From: Pseudomonas viridiflava
Lineage (GTDB): Bacteria > Pseudomonadota > Gammaproteobacteria > Pseudomonadales > Pseudomonadaceae
Direction of reading: 5' to 3'
DNA: 64,000 bases
Assembly (NCBI RefSeq): GCF_900573885.1
Contig: NZ_UPSE01000161.1
Span: 248,001 to 312,000 of the forward strand
Part shown: piece after piece, positions 15,366 through 23,373 of the stretch
Position numbering within the stretch: the stretch's first letter is position 1
How the letters are laid out: each line of letters begins with the position of its first letter
The notes under the pieces: model-generated
The model's input: only the letters and a program-made list of their open reading frames with translations
What the model was told of the DNA's origin: nothing
Databases searched by the model: none
Translations under genes and position numbers: made by a program

Positions 15366-17654
15366 ATGAACGATCTGGCAAATTCCCCCATGACTGCGAA
15401 TTCCTCCTCCGGACGCATTGATTTCAATACGCCCGAGCTGCAACGCAAGCGCCGTACACGTGCGCTTAAAGACCATTTGGCCCGCTGGTACGTGATGATC
15501 GGCGGCCTTTCCGTGCTCGGCGCGATCACGCTGATCTTCTTCTATCTGGGTTACGTGGTGTTTCCCCTGTTTCAGGGTGCCGAGCTGACCGAGAAGAAGG
15601 TGCAGACGCCTGCATGGCTGCAACAGGACGCTGGCAAACCGCTGCTGCTCGCCATCGAAGAGCAGAACCAGGTGGCCATGCGTGTTTCCGATAAGGGCGA
15701 GGTGATTTTCTTCACCACCAAAACCGGCGACGAACTCAAGCGCGTAGCGCTGACCCTGCCAGCCGGCGCCAGCGTGGCCTCCATTGGCCAGGCGCAGTCG
15801 GGCAGCAATCTGGTGGTGCTGGGTCTGTCCAACGGCCAGGCGCTGGTGTTTAAGCACAGCTATATCGTTACTTACCCGGACAACCACAAAACCATCACCC
15901 CGCAGCTCGATTACCCCTACGGCGAAGCGCCGCTGGCGATCGACCCGCAGGGCCGCGCGCTGGAACACGTAAGCATCAACGCCAATGACGAGACCATGTT
16001 GTTGGGCGCCTCCAGCGGCACCGAGCTGCTGATGCTGTCGCTGACCAGCGAAGAAAACATGATGACCGGCGAAGTCACCCTGACGCAGGATCGCATCGTC
16101 CTGCCGCAGATCGCCGAACCGATCAAAGCGCTGTATATCGACCCGCGCCAACAGTGGCTGTACGTGTTGAACGGTCGTGCCCAGGCCGACGTGTTCAACC
16201 TGCGTGAACGCAGCCTCAACGGTCGCTACAAACTGCTCGAAGACGCCGACACCGAAGTCACTGCCAGCGCCCAGTTGCTGGGTGGCATTTCGTTGATGGT
16301 GGGTAACTCCAAAGGTGGCATCAGCCAGTGGTTCATGGCGCGCGACCCGGACGGTACCTCGCGCTTCAAACACATCCGTGACTTCCAGCAAGGCGACGCG
16401 GCCATCGTGCAAATCAGCGCCGAAGAGCGCCGCAAAGGCTTCGTGGCACTGGACGCCGCCGGTGAGCTGGGCGTTTACCACAGCACCGCCGAACGCACGC
16501 TGCTGGTAGAAAAAATCGTTGAAGGCAAAGGCGCCATGGCCATGTCGCCGCGCGCCAACCGCCTGCTGGTGGAAGCCGGCACCGAGCTGCATCCGCTGAC
16601 CCTGAAGAACCCACACCCGGAAGTGTCGTTCAGCGCGCTGTGGGGCAAGGTCTGGTACGAAAGCTACGACGAGCCCAAGTACATCTGGCAATCGACTGCC
16701 GCCAACACCGAGTTCGAGCCCAAGCTGAGCCTCGCGCCGCTGACGTTCGGTACGCTGAAAGCCGCGTTCTACGCCATGCTGCTGGCCGCACCGCTGGCCG
16801 TTGCCGCCGCCATCTACACCGCCTACTTCATGGCGCCGCGCATGCGTCGCAAAGTGAAGCCGGTGATCGAACTGATGGAAGCCCTGCCTACGGTCATTCT
16901 CGGCTTCTTCGCCGGCCTGTTCCTGGCGCCGTATGTAGAAGGCCACTTGCCGGGCATTTTCAGCCTGCTGGTGCTGACGCCGTTGGGCATTCTGCTCGCC
17001 GGCTGGGGCTGGAGCCGCTTGCCGGAATCCATCCGCCTGCGCGTGCCTGAAGGCTGGGAAGCACTGACCCTGATTCCTGTGATTCTGCTGGTCGGCACCG
17101 TTGCCCTGGGCATGAGCCCGTACATGGAAAACTGGTTCTTTGGCGGCGACATGCGCCTGTGGATTTCCAATGACCTGGGCATCACCTACGACCAGCGCAA
17201 CGCCCTGATCGTCGGTCTGGCGATGGGCTTTGCGGTGATCCCGAACATCTTCTCGATTGCTGAAGACGCCGTGTTCAGCGTGCCGCGCAGCCTGACCCTG
17301 GGCTCGCTGGCACTGGGAGCCACCACCTGGCAGACCATGACCCGCGTGGTGATCCTTACCGCCAGCCCGGGCATTTTCTCTGCACTGATGATCGGCATGG
17401 GCCGTGCGGTCGGGGAAACCATGATCGTGCTGATGGCCACCGGTAACACCCCGGTCATGGAAATGAACCTGTTCGAAGGCCTGCGCACCCTGGCCGCCAA
17501 CGTGGCGGTGGAAATGCCGGAATCGGAAGTCGGCGGCAGCCACTACCGCGTGCTGTTCCTTTCGGCACTGGTACTGCTGCTGTTCACCTTCGTCATGAAC
17601 ACCTTGGCCGAACTGATTCGTCAGCGTCTGCGCAAGAAATACGCAGCGCTCTAA
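15366..17654 (+). CDS. pstC: Phosphate ABC transporter permease PstC, long pseudomonad form
   Basis: 762 residues, more than twice E. coli PstC. It has TM1 at about residues 45-70 (LGAITLIFFYLGYVVFPLF) and then a periplasmic insertion of about 390 residues with beta-rich repeats. The permease core with about six TMs runs from residue 460 (FGTLKAAFYAMLLAAPLAV). The EAA loop is readable at GSLALGATTWQTMTRVVI, followed by PGIFSALMIGMGRAVGETM. Starts considered are GTG 15360, ATG 15366 and ATG 15390. ATG 15366 (MNDLANS) resembles pseudomonad PstC, but AGGGTG before it overlaps the presumed -10. pstA follows within 12 bp. Confidence 0.94.
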   Translation: MNDLANSPMTANSSSGRIDFNTPELQRKRRTRALKDHLARWYVMIGGLSVLGAITLIFFYLGYVVFPLFQGAELTEKKVQTPAWLQQDAGKPLLLAIEEQNQVAMRVSDKGEVIFFTTKTGDELKRVALTLPAGASVASIGQAQSGSNLVVLGLSNGQALVFKHSYIVTYPDNHKTITPQLDYPYGEAPLAIDPQGRALEHVSINANDETMLLGASSGTELLMLSLTSEENMMTGEVTLTQDRIVLPQIAEPIKALYIDPRQQWLYVLNGRAQADVFNLRERSLNGRYKLLEDADTEVTASAQLLGGISLMVGNSKGGISQWFMARDPDGTSRFKHIRDFQQGDAAIVQISAEERRKGFVALDAAGELGVYHSTAERTLLVEKIVEGKGAMAMSPRANRLLVEAGTELHPLTLKNPHPEVSFSALWGKVWYESYDEPKYIWQSTAANTEFEPKLSLAPLTFGTLKAAFYAMLLAAPLAVAAAIYTAYFMAPRMRRKVKPVIELMEALPTVILGFFAGLFLAPYVEGHLPGIFSLLVLTPLGILLAGWGWSRLPESIRLRVPEGWEALTLIPVILLVGTVALGMSPYMENWFFGGDMRLWISNDLGITYDQRNALIVGLAMGFAVIPNIFSIAEDAVFSVPRSLTLGSLALGATTWQTMTRVVILTASPGIFSALMIGMGRAVGETMIVLMATGNTPVMEMNLFEGLRTLAANVAVEMPESEVGGSHYRVLFLSALVLLLFTFVMNTLAELIRQRLRKKYAAL

Positions 17655-17666
17655 AGGATGAATGCC

Positions 17667-19337
17667 GTGAAGAAGAATTCTCTCAACGCTTGGTTCAAAA
17701 GCGGTTCGCCAGGCATCTGGATGAGCGGCGGCGCGGTGTCCATCGCCGTGATCATGACCATCGGCTTGCTGCTGGTCATCGCGTTCCGCGGTCTGGGTCA
17801 CTTCTGGCCTGCCGACCTGCTGCAAGCCACCTACGCCATTCCCGGCCAGGCCAGCCATACCGTGGTCGGCGAAGTGGTTCAGGCCGAAGAAGTGCCGCTG
17901 GCGCGCTTGAAAGGCGCCGGTTTGCCGGTGCCGGAAAACGGCCCGGAATTCATGACCCGCGAACTGCTGAAAGTCGGCAACCGCGACATCTACGGCAGCG
18001 ACTTCACCTGGCTGGTCGGCGATTGGCTGGTTGACCAGAAAAAGCCGGTCGAGCTGATGACCGTCGTACGCCGCGAGTGGGGCAACTTCTACGGCACGCT
18101 GGTGAGCGTCAAGGAAAGCGGCAAAGTCATCGCCGAAGGCGAGGCCGGCTGGCCGACCCTGCAAGAGCGCATCGTGCGTGTCGAAGGCCTGGCCGAACAG
18201 CTCAGCAAGCTGGAAAAGAAAGACATCGGCGCCATCAACCATGACCTCGAACGCCTGCGCCTGAAAACCCGCAAGCTCGAACTCGACAACGCCCTGACGC
18301 CTGAAGCGCAGGCCGACATCGAAGCCGAGCGCGCCGAGCTCGACGCCAAATACAAAGGCCTTGAAAGCCAACTGCTGGAGCTGCATCAGGCAGTCGACCG
18401 CGACAGCATCGTGGTGCGTGAAGCCGACGGCAAAGAAATTGAAATCACCCTCGGCAAAATCGTTCACGCCTACCAGCCAAACGGCATGAGCGTGTTCACC
18501 AAGCTGCGCATGTACTTCGCCAACCTGTGGGAATTCCTCTCCGACGACCCGCGCGAAGCGAACACCGAAGGCGGCATCTTCCCGGCCATTTTCGGCACCG
18601 TGATGATGACCCTGATCATGGCCATGATCGTGACCCCGTTCGGCGTGCTGGCAGCGGTTTACCTGCGCGAATACGCCAAACAGGGCCCGCTGACCCGCAT
18701 CATCCGCATCGCGGTGAACAACCTGGCGGGCGTTCCGGCCATCGTTTACGGCGTGTTCGGTCTGGGCTTCTTCGTTTACGTACTGGGTGGCTCCATCGAC
18801 CGCTTGTTCTTCGTCGAATCGCTGCCGGCACCTACGTTTGGTACGCCTGGCCTGATGTGGGCCTCGCTGACCCTGGCGATTCTCGCCGTGCCCGTGGTGA
18901 TTGTGGCCACCGAAGAAGGCCTGGCGCGTATTCCCCGTGCCGTGCGTGAGGGCTCGCTGGCCCTGGGCGCGACCAAGGCGGAAACCCTGTGGAAAGTCGT
19001 GCTGCCAATGGCCAGCCCGGCGATGATGACCGGCATGATCCTCGCCGTGGCCCGCGCCGCAGGTGAAGTGGCGCCGCTGATGCTGGTCGGTGTGGTGAAA
19101 CTGGCGCCGTCGCTGCCGGTAGACGGTAACTACCCGTACCTGCACCTGGATCAGAAAATCATGCACCTGGGCTTCCATATCTACGACGTCGGCTTCCAGA
19201 GCCCGAACGTAGAAGCGGCCCGCCCGCTGGTATACGCCACTGCGTTGCTGCTGGTCATGGTGATTGCCGGCCTGAACCTTTCGGCGGTGGCCATTCGTAA
19301 CCACCTGCGCGAGAAGTACAAGGCGCTGGACCATTAA
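17667..19337 (+). CDS. pstA: Phosphate ABC transporter permease PstA, long pseudomonad form
   Basis: About 556 residues, against about 296 in E. coli. TM1 is at about residues 20-45. A periplasmic insert of about 240 residues follows, including a coiled-coil-like stretch (LAEQLSKLEKKDIGAINHDL through KYKGLESQLLELHQAV, about residues 170-245). The permease core then begins near IFPAIFGTVMMTLIMAMIV. The EAA loop is EGSLALGATKAETLWKVVLP. GTG 17667 is preferred as start because AAGGA lies 8 nt upstream; with ATG 17658 the ribosome site would abut the start codon. The gene follows the pstC stop by 12 bp. Confidence 0.93.
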   Translation: MKKNSLNAWFKSGSPGIWMSGGAVSIAVIMTIGLLLVIAFRGLGHFWPADLLQATYAIPGQASHTVVGEVVQAEEVPLARLKGAGLPVPENGPEFMTRELLKVGNRDIYGSDFTWLVGDWLVDQKKPVELMTVVRREWGNFYGTLVSVKESGKVIAEGEAGWPTLQERIVRVEGLAEQLSKLEKKDIGAINHDLERLRLKTRKLELDNALTPEAQADIEAERAELDAKYKGLESQLLELHQAVDRDSIVVREADGKEIEITLGKIVHAYQPNGMSVFTKLRMYFANLWEFLSDDPREANTEGGIFPAIFGTVMMTLIMAMIVTPFGVLAAVYLREYAKQGPLTRIIRIAVNNLAGVPAIVYGVFGLGFFVYVLGGSIDRLFFVESLPAPTFGTPGLMWASLTLAILAVPVVIVATEEGLARIPRAVREGSLALGATKAETLWKVVLPMASPAMMTGMILAVARAAGEVAPLMLVGVVKLAPSLPVDGNYPYLHLDQKIMHLGFHIYDVGFQSPNVEAARPLVYATALLLVMVIAGLNLSAVAIRNHLREKYKALDH

Positions 19338-19358
19338 CGTCATCCTCGCGAACGCGGG
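19338..19358. repeat. Short dispersed palindromic repeat, copy 2
   Basis: CGTCATCCTCGCGAACGCGG plus one G, directly after the pstA stop. It is the reverse complement, with one mismatch, of 13931-13951. It forms a small hairpin and might limit read-through or protect mRNA 3' ends between pstA and pstB. Confidence 0.6.
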
Positions 19359-19444
19359 AATGATGCAGTAGAAAGAACACGAATTTTTTATCGCTGACCA
19401 GCGCACCGGTCAGCCAAACGCACACAACGCATCGAGGTTTCTCC

Positions 19445-20278
19445 ATGCAGCACGAAGCTCAGCCACACGGCATCAACATCTCTGCCCTTGGCCGTGAAAA
19501 ACAGAACCTGACGCTGGCCGAAGAGGCCGTGACCCTGGAAGTGCCCGGCTTGAGCCTGTTCTACGGCGACAAGCAGGCGCTTTATGACGTCAAAATGAAC
19601 ATTCCCAAGGCGCGCGTAACCGCCTTCATCGGTCCGTCCGGCTGCGGCAAGTCGACCTTGCTGCGCTGCTTCAACCGCATGAACGACCTGGTTGATGGCT
19701 GCCGCGTCGAAGGGGAAATCAACCTCGACGGCAACAACATCTACCGCAAAGGCGAAGACGTGGCCGAGCTGCGCCGTCGCGTCGGCATGGTGTTCCAGAA
19801 GCCCAACCCGTTCCCGAAGAGCATCTACGAGAACGTGGCGTACGGCCTGCGCATTCAAGGCATCAACCAGAAGCGCGTACTCGACGAAGCCGTTGAAGCC
19901 TCGCTGCGTGGCGCGGCCCTGTGGGACGAAGTGAAAGACCGTCTGCACGAGTCGGCGCTGGGTATGTCCGGTGGTCAGCAACAACGTCTGGTCATCGCCC
20001 GTACCATCGCCGTACAGCCTGAAGTGCTGCTGCTCGACGAACCGTGCTCGGCACTGGACCCCATCTCCACCCTGAAAGTGGAAGAGCTGATTTACGAGCT
20101 GAAATCGAAATTCACCATCATCATCGTGACCCACAACATGCAACAGGCCGCGCGGGTTTCCGACTACACCGCGTTCATGTACATGGGCAAGCTGATCGAG
20201 TTTGGCGACACGGACACGTTGTTTACCAACCCGGCGAAGAAACAAACGGAAGACTACATCACCGGTCGCTACGGCTAG
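19445..20278 (+). CDS. pstB: Phosphate ABC transporter ATP-binding subunit
   Basis: 277 residues. The ATPase motifs are complete: Walker [10 protein letters not shown] (about residues 63-71) followed by [11 protein letters not shown], typical of PstB; a Q-loop in [13 protein letters not shown]; signature [11 protein letters not shown]; Walker [14 protein letters not shown]; and switch His in [14 protein letters not shown]. An N-terminal extension of about 35 residues precedes the core. CGAGG lies before the ATG. It is the energising subunit for PstSCA and part of the PhoU/PhoR signalling complex. A repeat-filled gap of about 135 bp separates it from phoU. Confidence 0.97.
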   Translation: MQHEAQPHGINISALGREKQNLTLAEEAVTLEVPGLSLFYGDKQALYDVKMNIPKARVTAFIGPSGCGKSTLLRCFNRMNDLVDGCRVEGEINLDGNNIYRKGEDVAELRRRVGMVFQKPNPFPKSIYENVAYGLRIQGINQKRVLDEAVEASLRGAALWDEVKDRLHESALGMSGGQQQRLVIARTIAVQPEVLLLDEPCSALDPISTLKVEELIYELKSKFTIIIVTHNMQQAARVSDYTAFMYMGKLIEFGDTDTLFTNPAKKQTEDYITGRYG

Positions 20279-20286
20279 TTTTCGGT

Positions 20287-20390
20287 CAGTCCCCTCTCCT
20301 GCTTGCGGGAGAGGGTTAGGGAGAGGGGCTTTTGCGTTGTCTGCCGACCCTCTCCCCCGGCCCCTTTCCCGAGGACGGGAGAAGGGAGTC
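20287..20390. repeat. Dispersed bipartite palindromic repeat, copy 2, between pstB and phoU
   Basis: This opens with TCAGTCCCCTCTCC, then CGGGAGAGGG, TTA and GGGAGAGGGG, as in copy 1 at 10401. A second arm pair of CCCTCTCCCCCGGCCCCTTT and GGGAGAAGGGAG lies at 20348-20387. The phoU reading frame is open back through this repeat to 20303, but those codons are repeat sequence, which supports the downstream start. Confidence 0.7.
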
Positions 20391-20413
20391 AAACCCCGGT
20401 TCAGGACATGCTC

Positions 20414-21145
20414 ATGATCAACAAAGACAGCCTCACCCATCACATTTCCGCCCAGTTCAACGCTGAGCTGGAAGACGTGCGCAGCCACCTGCTGGCCATG
20501 GGCGGCCTGGTGGAAAAACAAGTCAACGACGCCGTTACCGCGCTGATCGACGCCGACTCCGGTCTGGCCCAGCAAGTGCGCGAGATTGATGACCAGATCA
20601 ACCAGATGGAGCGCAACATCGACGAAGAGTGCATTCGCATTCTGGCCCGTCGTCAGCCTGCCGCTTCCGACCTGCGTCTGATCATCAGCATCTCCAAGTC
20701 GGTGATCGACCTGGAACGCATCGGCGACGAAGCGACCAAAATCGCCAAGCGCGCCATCGAGCTGTGCGAAAGCGGCGAGTCGCCACGCGGATACGTGGAA
20801 GTGCGCCACATCGGCGACCAGGTGCGCAAAATGGTTCAGGAATCGCTCGACGCCTTCGCCCGCTTCGACGCCGACCTGGCCCTGTCGGTAGCCAAATACG
20901 ACAAGACCATCGACCGCGAATACAAAACCGCGCTGCGTGAACTGGTCACCTACATGATGGAAGACCCGCGCTCCATCACCCGCGTACTCAGCATCATCTG
21001 GGTACTGCGCTCGCTGGAACGCATCGGCGACCACGCCCGCAACATTGCCGAGTTGGTGATCTACCTCGTGCGCGGCACCGACGTGAAGCACTTGGGTCTG
21101 GCAAGAATGGAAGAAGAAGTAAAAGGGATCGCCGACAAAGGCTGA
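20414..21145 (+). CDS. phoU: Phosphate signalling protein PhoU
   Basis: 243 residues, the standard length. Two PhoU three-helix repeats are visible. Each has an EXXXD-type metal/acid motif: SVIDLERIGDEATKIAKRAI in the first and VLRSLERIGDHARNIAELVI in the second. The start MINKDSLTHHISAQFNAEL at 20414 has AGGA 7 nt upstream. ATG 20408 and an upstream frame from 20303 were rejected, the latter because it is encoded by the repeat. PhoU links Pst occupancy to PhoR repression of the Pho regulon and prevents toxic phosphate uptake. It ends just before a REP pair and a terminator. Confidence 0.96.
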   Translation: MINKDSLTHHISAQFNAELEDVRSHLLAMGGLVEKQVNDAVTALIDADSGLAQQVREIDDQINQMERNIDEECIRILARRQPAASDLRLIISISKSVIDLERIGDEATKIAKRAIELCESGESPRGYVEVRHIGDQVRKMVQESLDAFARFDADLALSVAKYDKTIDREYKTALRELVTYMMEDPRSITRVLSIIWVLRSLERIGDHARNIAELVIYLVRGTDVKHLGLARMEEEVKGIADKG

Positions 21146-21160
21146 CCCACACCCGCCTCC

Positions 21161-21227
21161 TGTAGGAGCGGCTTTAGCCGCGATGCTTTTCAAGGTCAAG
21201 AGCATCGCGGCTGAAGCCGCTCCTACA
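21161..21227. repeat. REP inverted pair downstream of phoU
   Basis: TGTAGGAGCGGCTTTAGCCG at the left and its near-exact inverse (CGGCTGAAGCCGCTCCTACA) at the right enclose ATGCTTTTCAAGGTCAAGAGCAT. The head-to-head arrangement and the GTAGGAGCGG motif are typical of pseudomonad REPs associated with RAYT transposases. It could fold into a long mRNA hairpin. Confidence 0.85.
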
Positions 21228-21244
21228 TTAATCGCGCTTGCCAA

Positions 21245-21278
21245 CAACGCCCGGCCCAGCCCGGGCGTTGCCGTTTTT
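21245..21278 (+). terminator. Rho-independent terminator of the pst-phoU operon
   Basis: CAACGCCCGG (21245-21254) pairs exactly with CCGGGCGTTG (21261-21270) over a 6-nt loop, and TTTTT follows at 21274-21278. It is the strongest terminator in the window and separates phoU from the response regulator gene, 87 bp further on. Confidence 0.85.
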
Positions 21279-21364
21279 GTGCACTAACGTCGGGTTCCGC
21301 AAGCCGATTTGCCTATTCGCCCCGTGGCGAGGCTATGCTTATGCCATTACTGAAGGGGTGGTCG

Positions 21365-22273
21365 ATGAGCAAAGTCAGCGTGCTGGTGGTGGATGACGCA
21401 CCGTTTATTCGTGACCTGGTGAAAAAGGGGCTGCGCAATTCCTTCCCCGGCATTCAGATCGAAGACGCGGTCAACGGTCGCAAAGCCCAGCAAATCCTTG
21501 GGCGACAGGCGTTCGACCTGATCCTGTGCGACTGGGAAATGCCCGAGCTCTCCGGCCTCGAATTGCTGACGTGGTGCCGCGAGCAACCCGAGATGAAAAC
21601 CACCCCGTTCATCATGGTCACCAGCCGAGGCGACAAAGAGAACGTGGTGCAAGCCATTCAGGCTGGCGTTTCCGATTTTATCGGCAAGCCGTTCACCAAC
21701 GACCAGCTGATTACCAAGGTCAAGAAAGCGCTGCATAAGGCCGGCAAGCTTGAAGCCCTGATGGGCGGCGCGCCAAAAGCTGCCGCCTCGCCTTTTGCCA
21801 ATGACTCGCTGTCGGCACTCACTGGCGGCAAGGCCGAAGTGATCAAACCCAAACCTGCCGCACCGGCTCCCACCGGGTCTGCAGCCGCCTTGCTCGGCGG
21901 CGCAGCCAAACCGGCGCCTGCCGCTGCCGCGCCTTCCGGTCGCGGCCAAGGGCAGCTGCGCCTGCCCAGCGGCAGCCTGGCGTGCGTGATCAAAGCCCTG
22001 AGCCTGAAAGAGGCCGCGCTGCTGGTCAAACGTCAGGACACCCTTCCGCAAGTGCTGGAAAGCGCCGTGCTCGACCTTGAGCAAGGCGACGGCGGCGAAG
22101 TGGCGCGTCTGAACGGCTACCTGCACTCCGTGGCGGCGTTCGAGCCGAAACCGGACAGCGAATGGCTGCAACTGATCTTCCGCTTCGTCGACCGCGACCC
22201 GCAAAAGCTCGACTACCTCTCGCGCCTGATCGCCCGTGGTTCGGCGCAGAAGCATTTCAGTCCCGGCGCCTGA
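21365..22273 (+). CDS. CheY-like response regulator with a C-terminal PilZ-like or unknown domain
   Basis: 302 residues from the ATG at 21365 (MSKVSVLVVDD), which has AAGGGG upstream; a longer frame from 21335 is rejected. The receiver (residues 1-125) is complete: acidic VVDDA, phospho-acceptor Asp in LILCDWEMP, conserved Thr/Ser in FIMVTSRG, and Lys in DFIGKPF. A low-complexity Ala/Pro linker (about residues 135-195) follows. The C-terminal domain of about 100 residues (QLRLPSGSLACVIKALSL and onward) is not a DNA-binding domain I recognise and could be PilZ-like. A response regulator next to phoU is also found in P. aeruginosa. There is no cognate kinase here. Confidence 0.85.
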   Translation: MSKVSVLVVDDAPFIRDLVKKGLRNSFPGIQIEDAVNGRKAQQILGRQAFDLILCDWEMPELSGLELLTWCREQPEMKTTPFIMVTSRGDKENVVQAIQAGVSDFIGKPFTNDQLITKVKKALHKAGKLEALMGGAPKAAASPFANDSLSALTGGKAEVIKPKPAAPAPTGSAAALLGGAAKPAPAAAAPSGRGQGQLRLPSGSLACVIKALSLKEAALLVKRQDTLPQVLESAVLDLEQGDGGEVARLNGYLHSVAAFEPKPDSEWLQLIFRFVDRDPQKLDYLSRLIARGSAQKHFSPGA

Positions 22274-22402
22274 CGCAGCGCTGTGGTCCGGTAACCCGAC
22301 CGGTGGCGCGAGGCGCTTCACATCGCGACGCCCGGCGGCTCGCGGGCCCGACGCGGCGCTGCTAATCTTCGTCGTCCAAGTACCCATTAGAACGATGCCG
22401 TT

Positions 22403-23302
22403 ATGCTAGGGCGCATTATCTTTCTCTGTGGTCTCACGCTTGCGCTCGCCAACCCGGCGGCGGCATTGACCATCTACAAATACACCGACGCCAATGGTGT
22501 GGTGACCTACACCGACAAAGCCGCGCCCGGCGCGCAGGTGTTCGTGTTTCGCGACCGCATGGTCGAGCGGCTCGACACCCAGGTGAAACTCGAAACCAAA
22601 AAACACGACGCCGGCGAAACCCTGTTGGTGCGCAACGACCTGTACGCGCCGGTTGAAATCGAACTGAGCGTGAACAACGCCGTGAACGTATCCGGTATGC
22701 CGGATAAACCCATCCACTGGGTAGTGCCACCTCGCAGCAAAATTCGCCTGCTCACCCTCGCCCCGCGCGACCCCAGCCAAGCGATGCGTTACAAGCCCAA
22801 ACTGCGCACGGCCCTCGGCGACCCTCGCTTGCTGCCGATTGCCTACGACTACCCGCTGCCCTGGGTTGGCGGGCCGTTCCGTCAGAGCCAGGGTGCGAAC
22901 GGCAAGTACAGTCACTTCACGCCTAAAGGCCGGTTCGCCATCGACATCGCCATGCCTGAAGGTACGCCCATTGTCTCGGCCCGCGCCGGTACGGTGGTGA
23001 AGGTGGAAAACAACCAGAGCGGGCGCGGCAACAACCCGTCAGGCAACTTTGTGCGGGTGCTGCACGACGACGGCACCATGGGCGTGTACCTGCACCTGAT
23101 GCGGGGCTCGGTGACCGTTAACGAAGGCCAGCGCATTTCCCTCGGTACGCCGTTGGCGCGGTCCGGCAACACGGGCAACAGCAGCGGTCCGCACCTGCAC
23201 TTCGTGATTCAGCGCAACATTGGTCTGGCGCTGGAGTCGATTCCGTTCGACTTCGTGCAGCCGGTCGACACCTTGCCGAATTTTGCCGTGGGCGGTGAGT
23301 GA
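22403..23302 (+). CDS. M23-type (LytM fold) exported protein with N-terminal DUF4124-like segment
   Basis: 299 residues. A signal peptide (about residues 1-21) is followed by the short DUF4124 motif IYKYTDANGVVTYTDK, a middle beta domain, and an M23 domain (about residues 160-280). The C-terminal metal motifs YLHLM and GPHLHFVIQ are intact. The first zinc-ligand motif, HxxxD in LytM, reads RFAID, so the His position is Arg. The protein may be a non-catalytic peptidoglycan-binding or amidase-activating LytM protein, or use another ligand. It follows the response regulator by 129 bp and precedes a DISM-GGDEF gene by 71 bp, all in the same orientation. Confidence 0.83.
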   Translation: MLGRIIFLCGLTLALANPAAALTIYKYTDANGVVTYTDKAAPGAQVFVFRDRMVERLDTQVKLETKKHDAGETLLVRNDLYAPVEIELSVNNAVNVSGMPDKPIHWVVPPRSKIRLLTLAPRDPSQAMRYKPKLRTALGDPRLLPIAYDYPLPWVGGPFRQSQGANGKYSHFTPKGRFAIDIAMPEGTPIVSARAGTVVKVENNQSGRGNNPSGNFVRVLHDDGTMGVYLHLMRGSVTVNEGQRISLGTPLARSGNTGNSSGPHLHFVIQRNIGLALESIPFDFVQPVDTLPNFAVGGE

Positions 23303-23373
23303 ACGAGCCTGCTAGCCTGTGGGCAGAACGTCGGTTTTTCGTTGTGGACCGACACCTAGGCAAAAGGTGAGCA

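Noticed and set aside
15318..19406. A 1,362-codon open frame on the minus strand opposite pstC-pstA
   Set aside because: It is a shadow of strongly GC3-biased plus-strand genes. Its translation is rich in His/Gln/Arg and low-complexity, has no family pattern, and spans two well-identified genes.
20303..20413. N-terminal extension of PhoU by 35 codons
   Set aside because: The extension is translated from the dispersed palindromic repeat and is absent from the family; AGGA supports the start at 20414.
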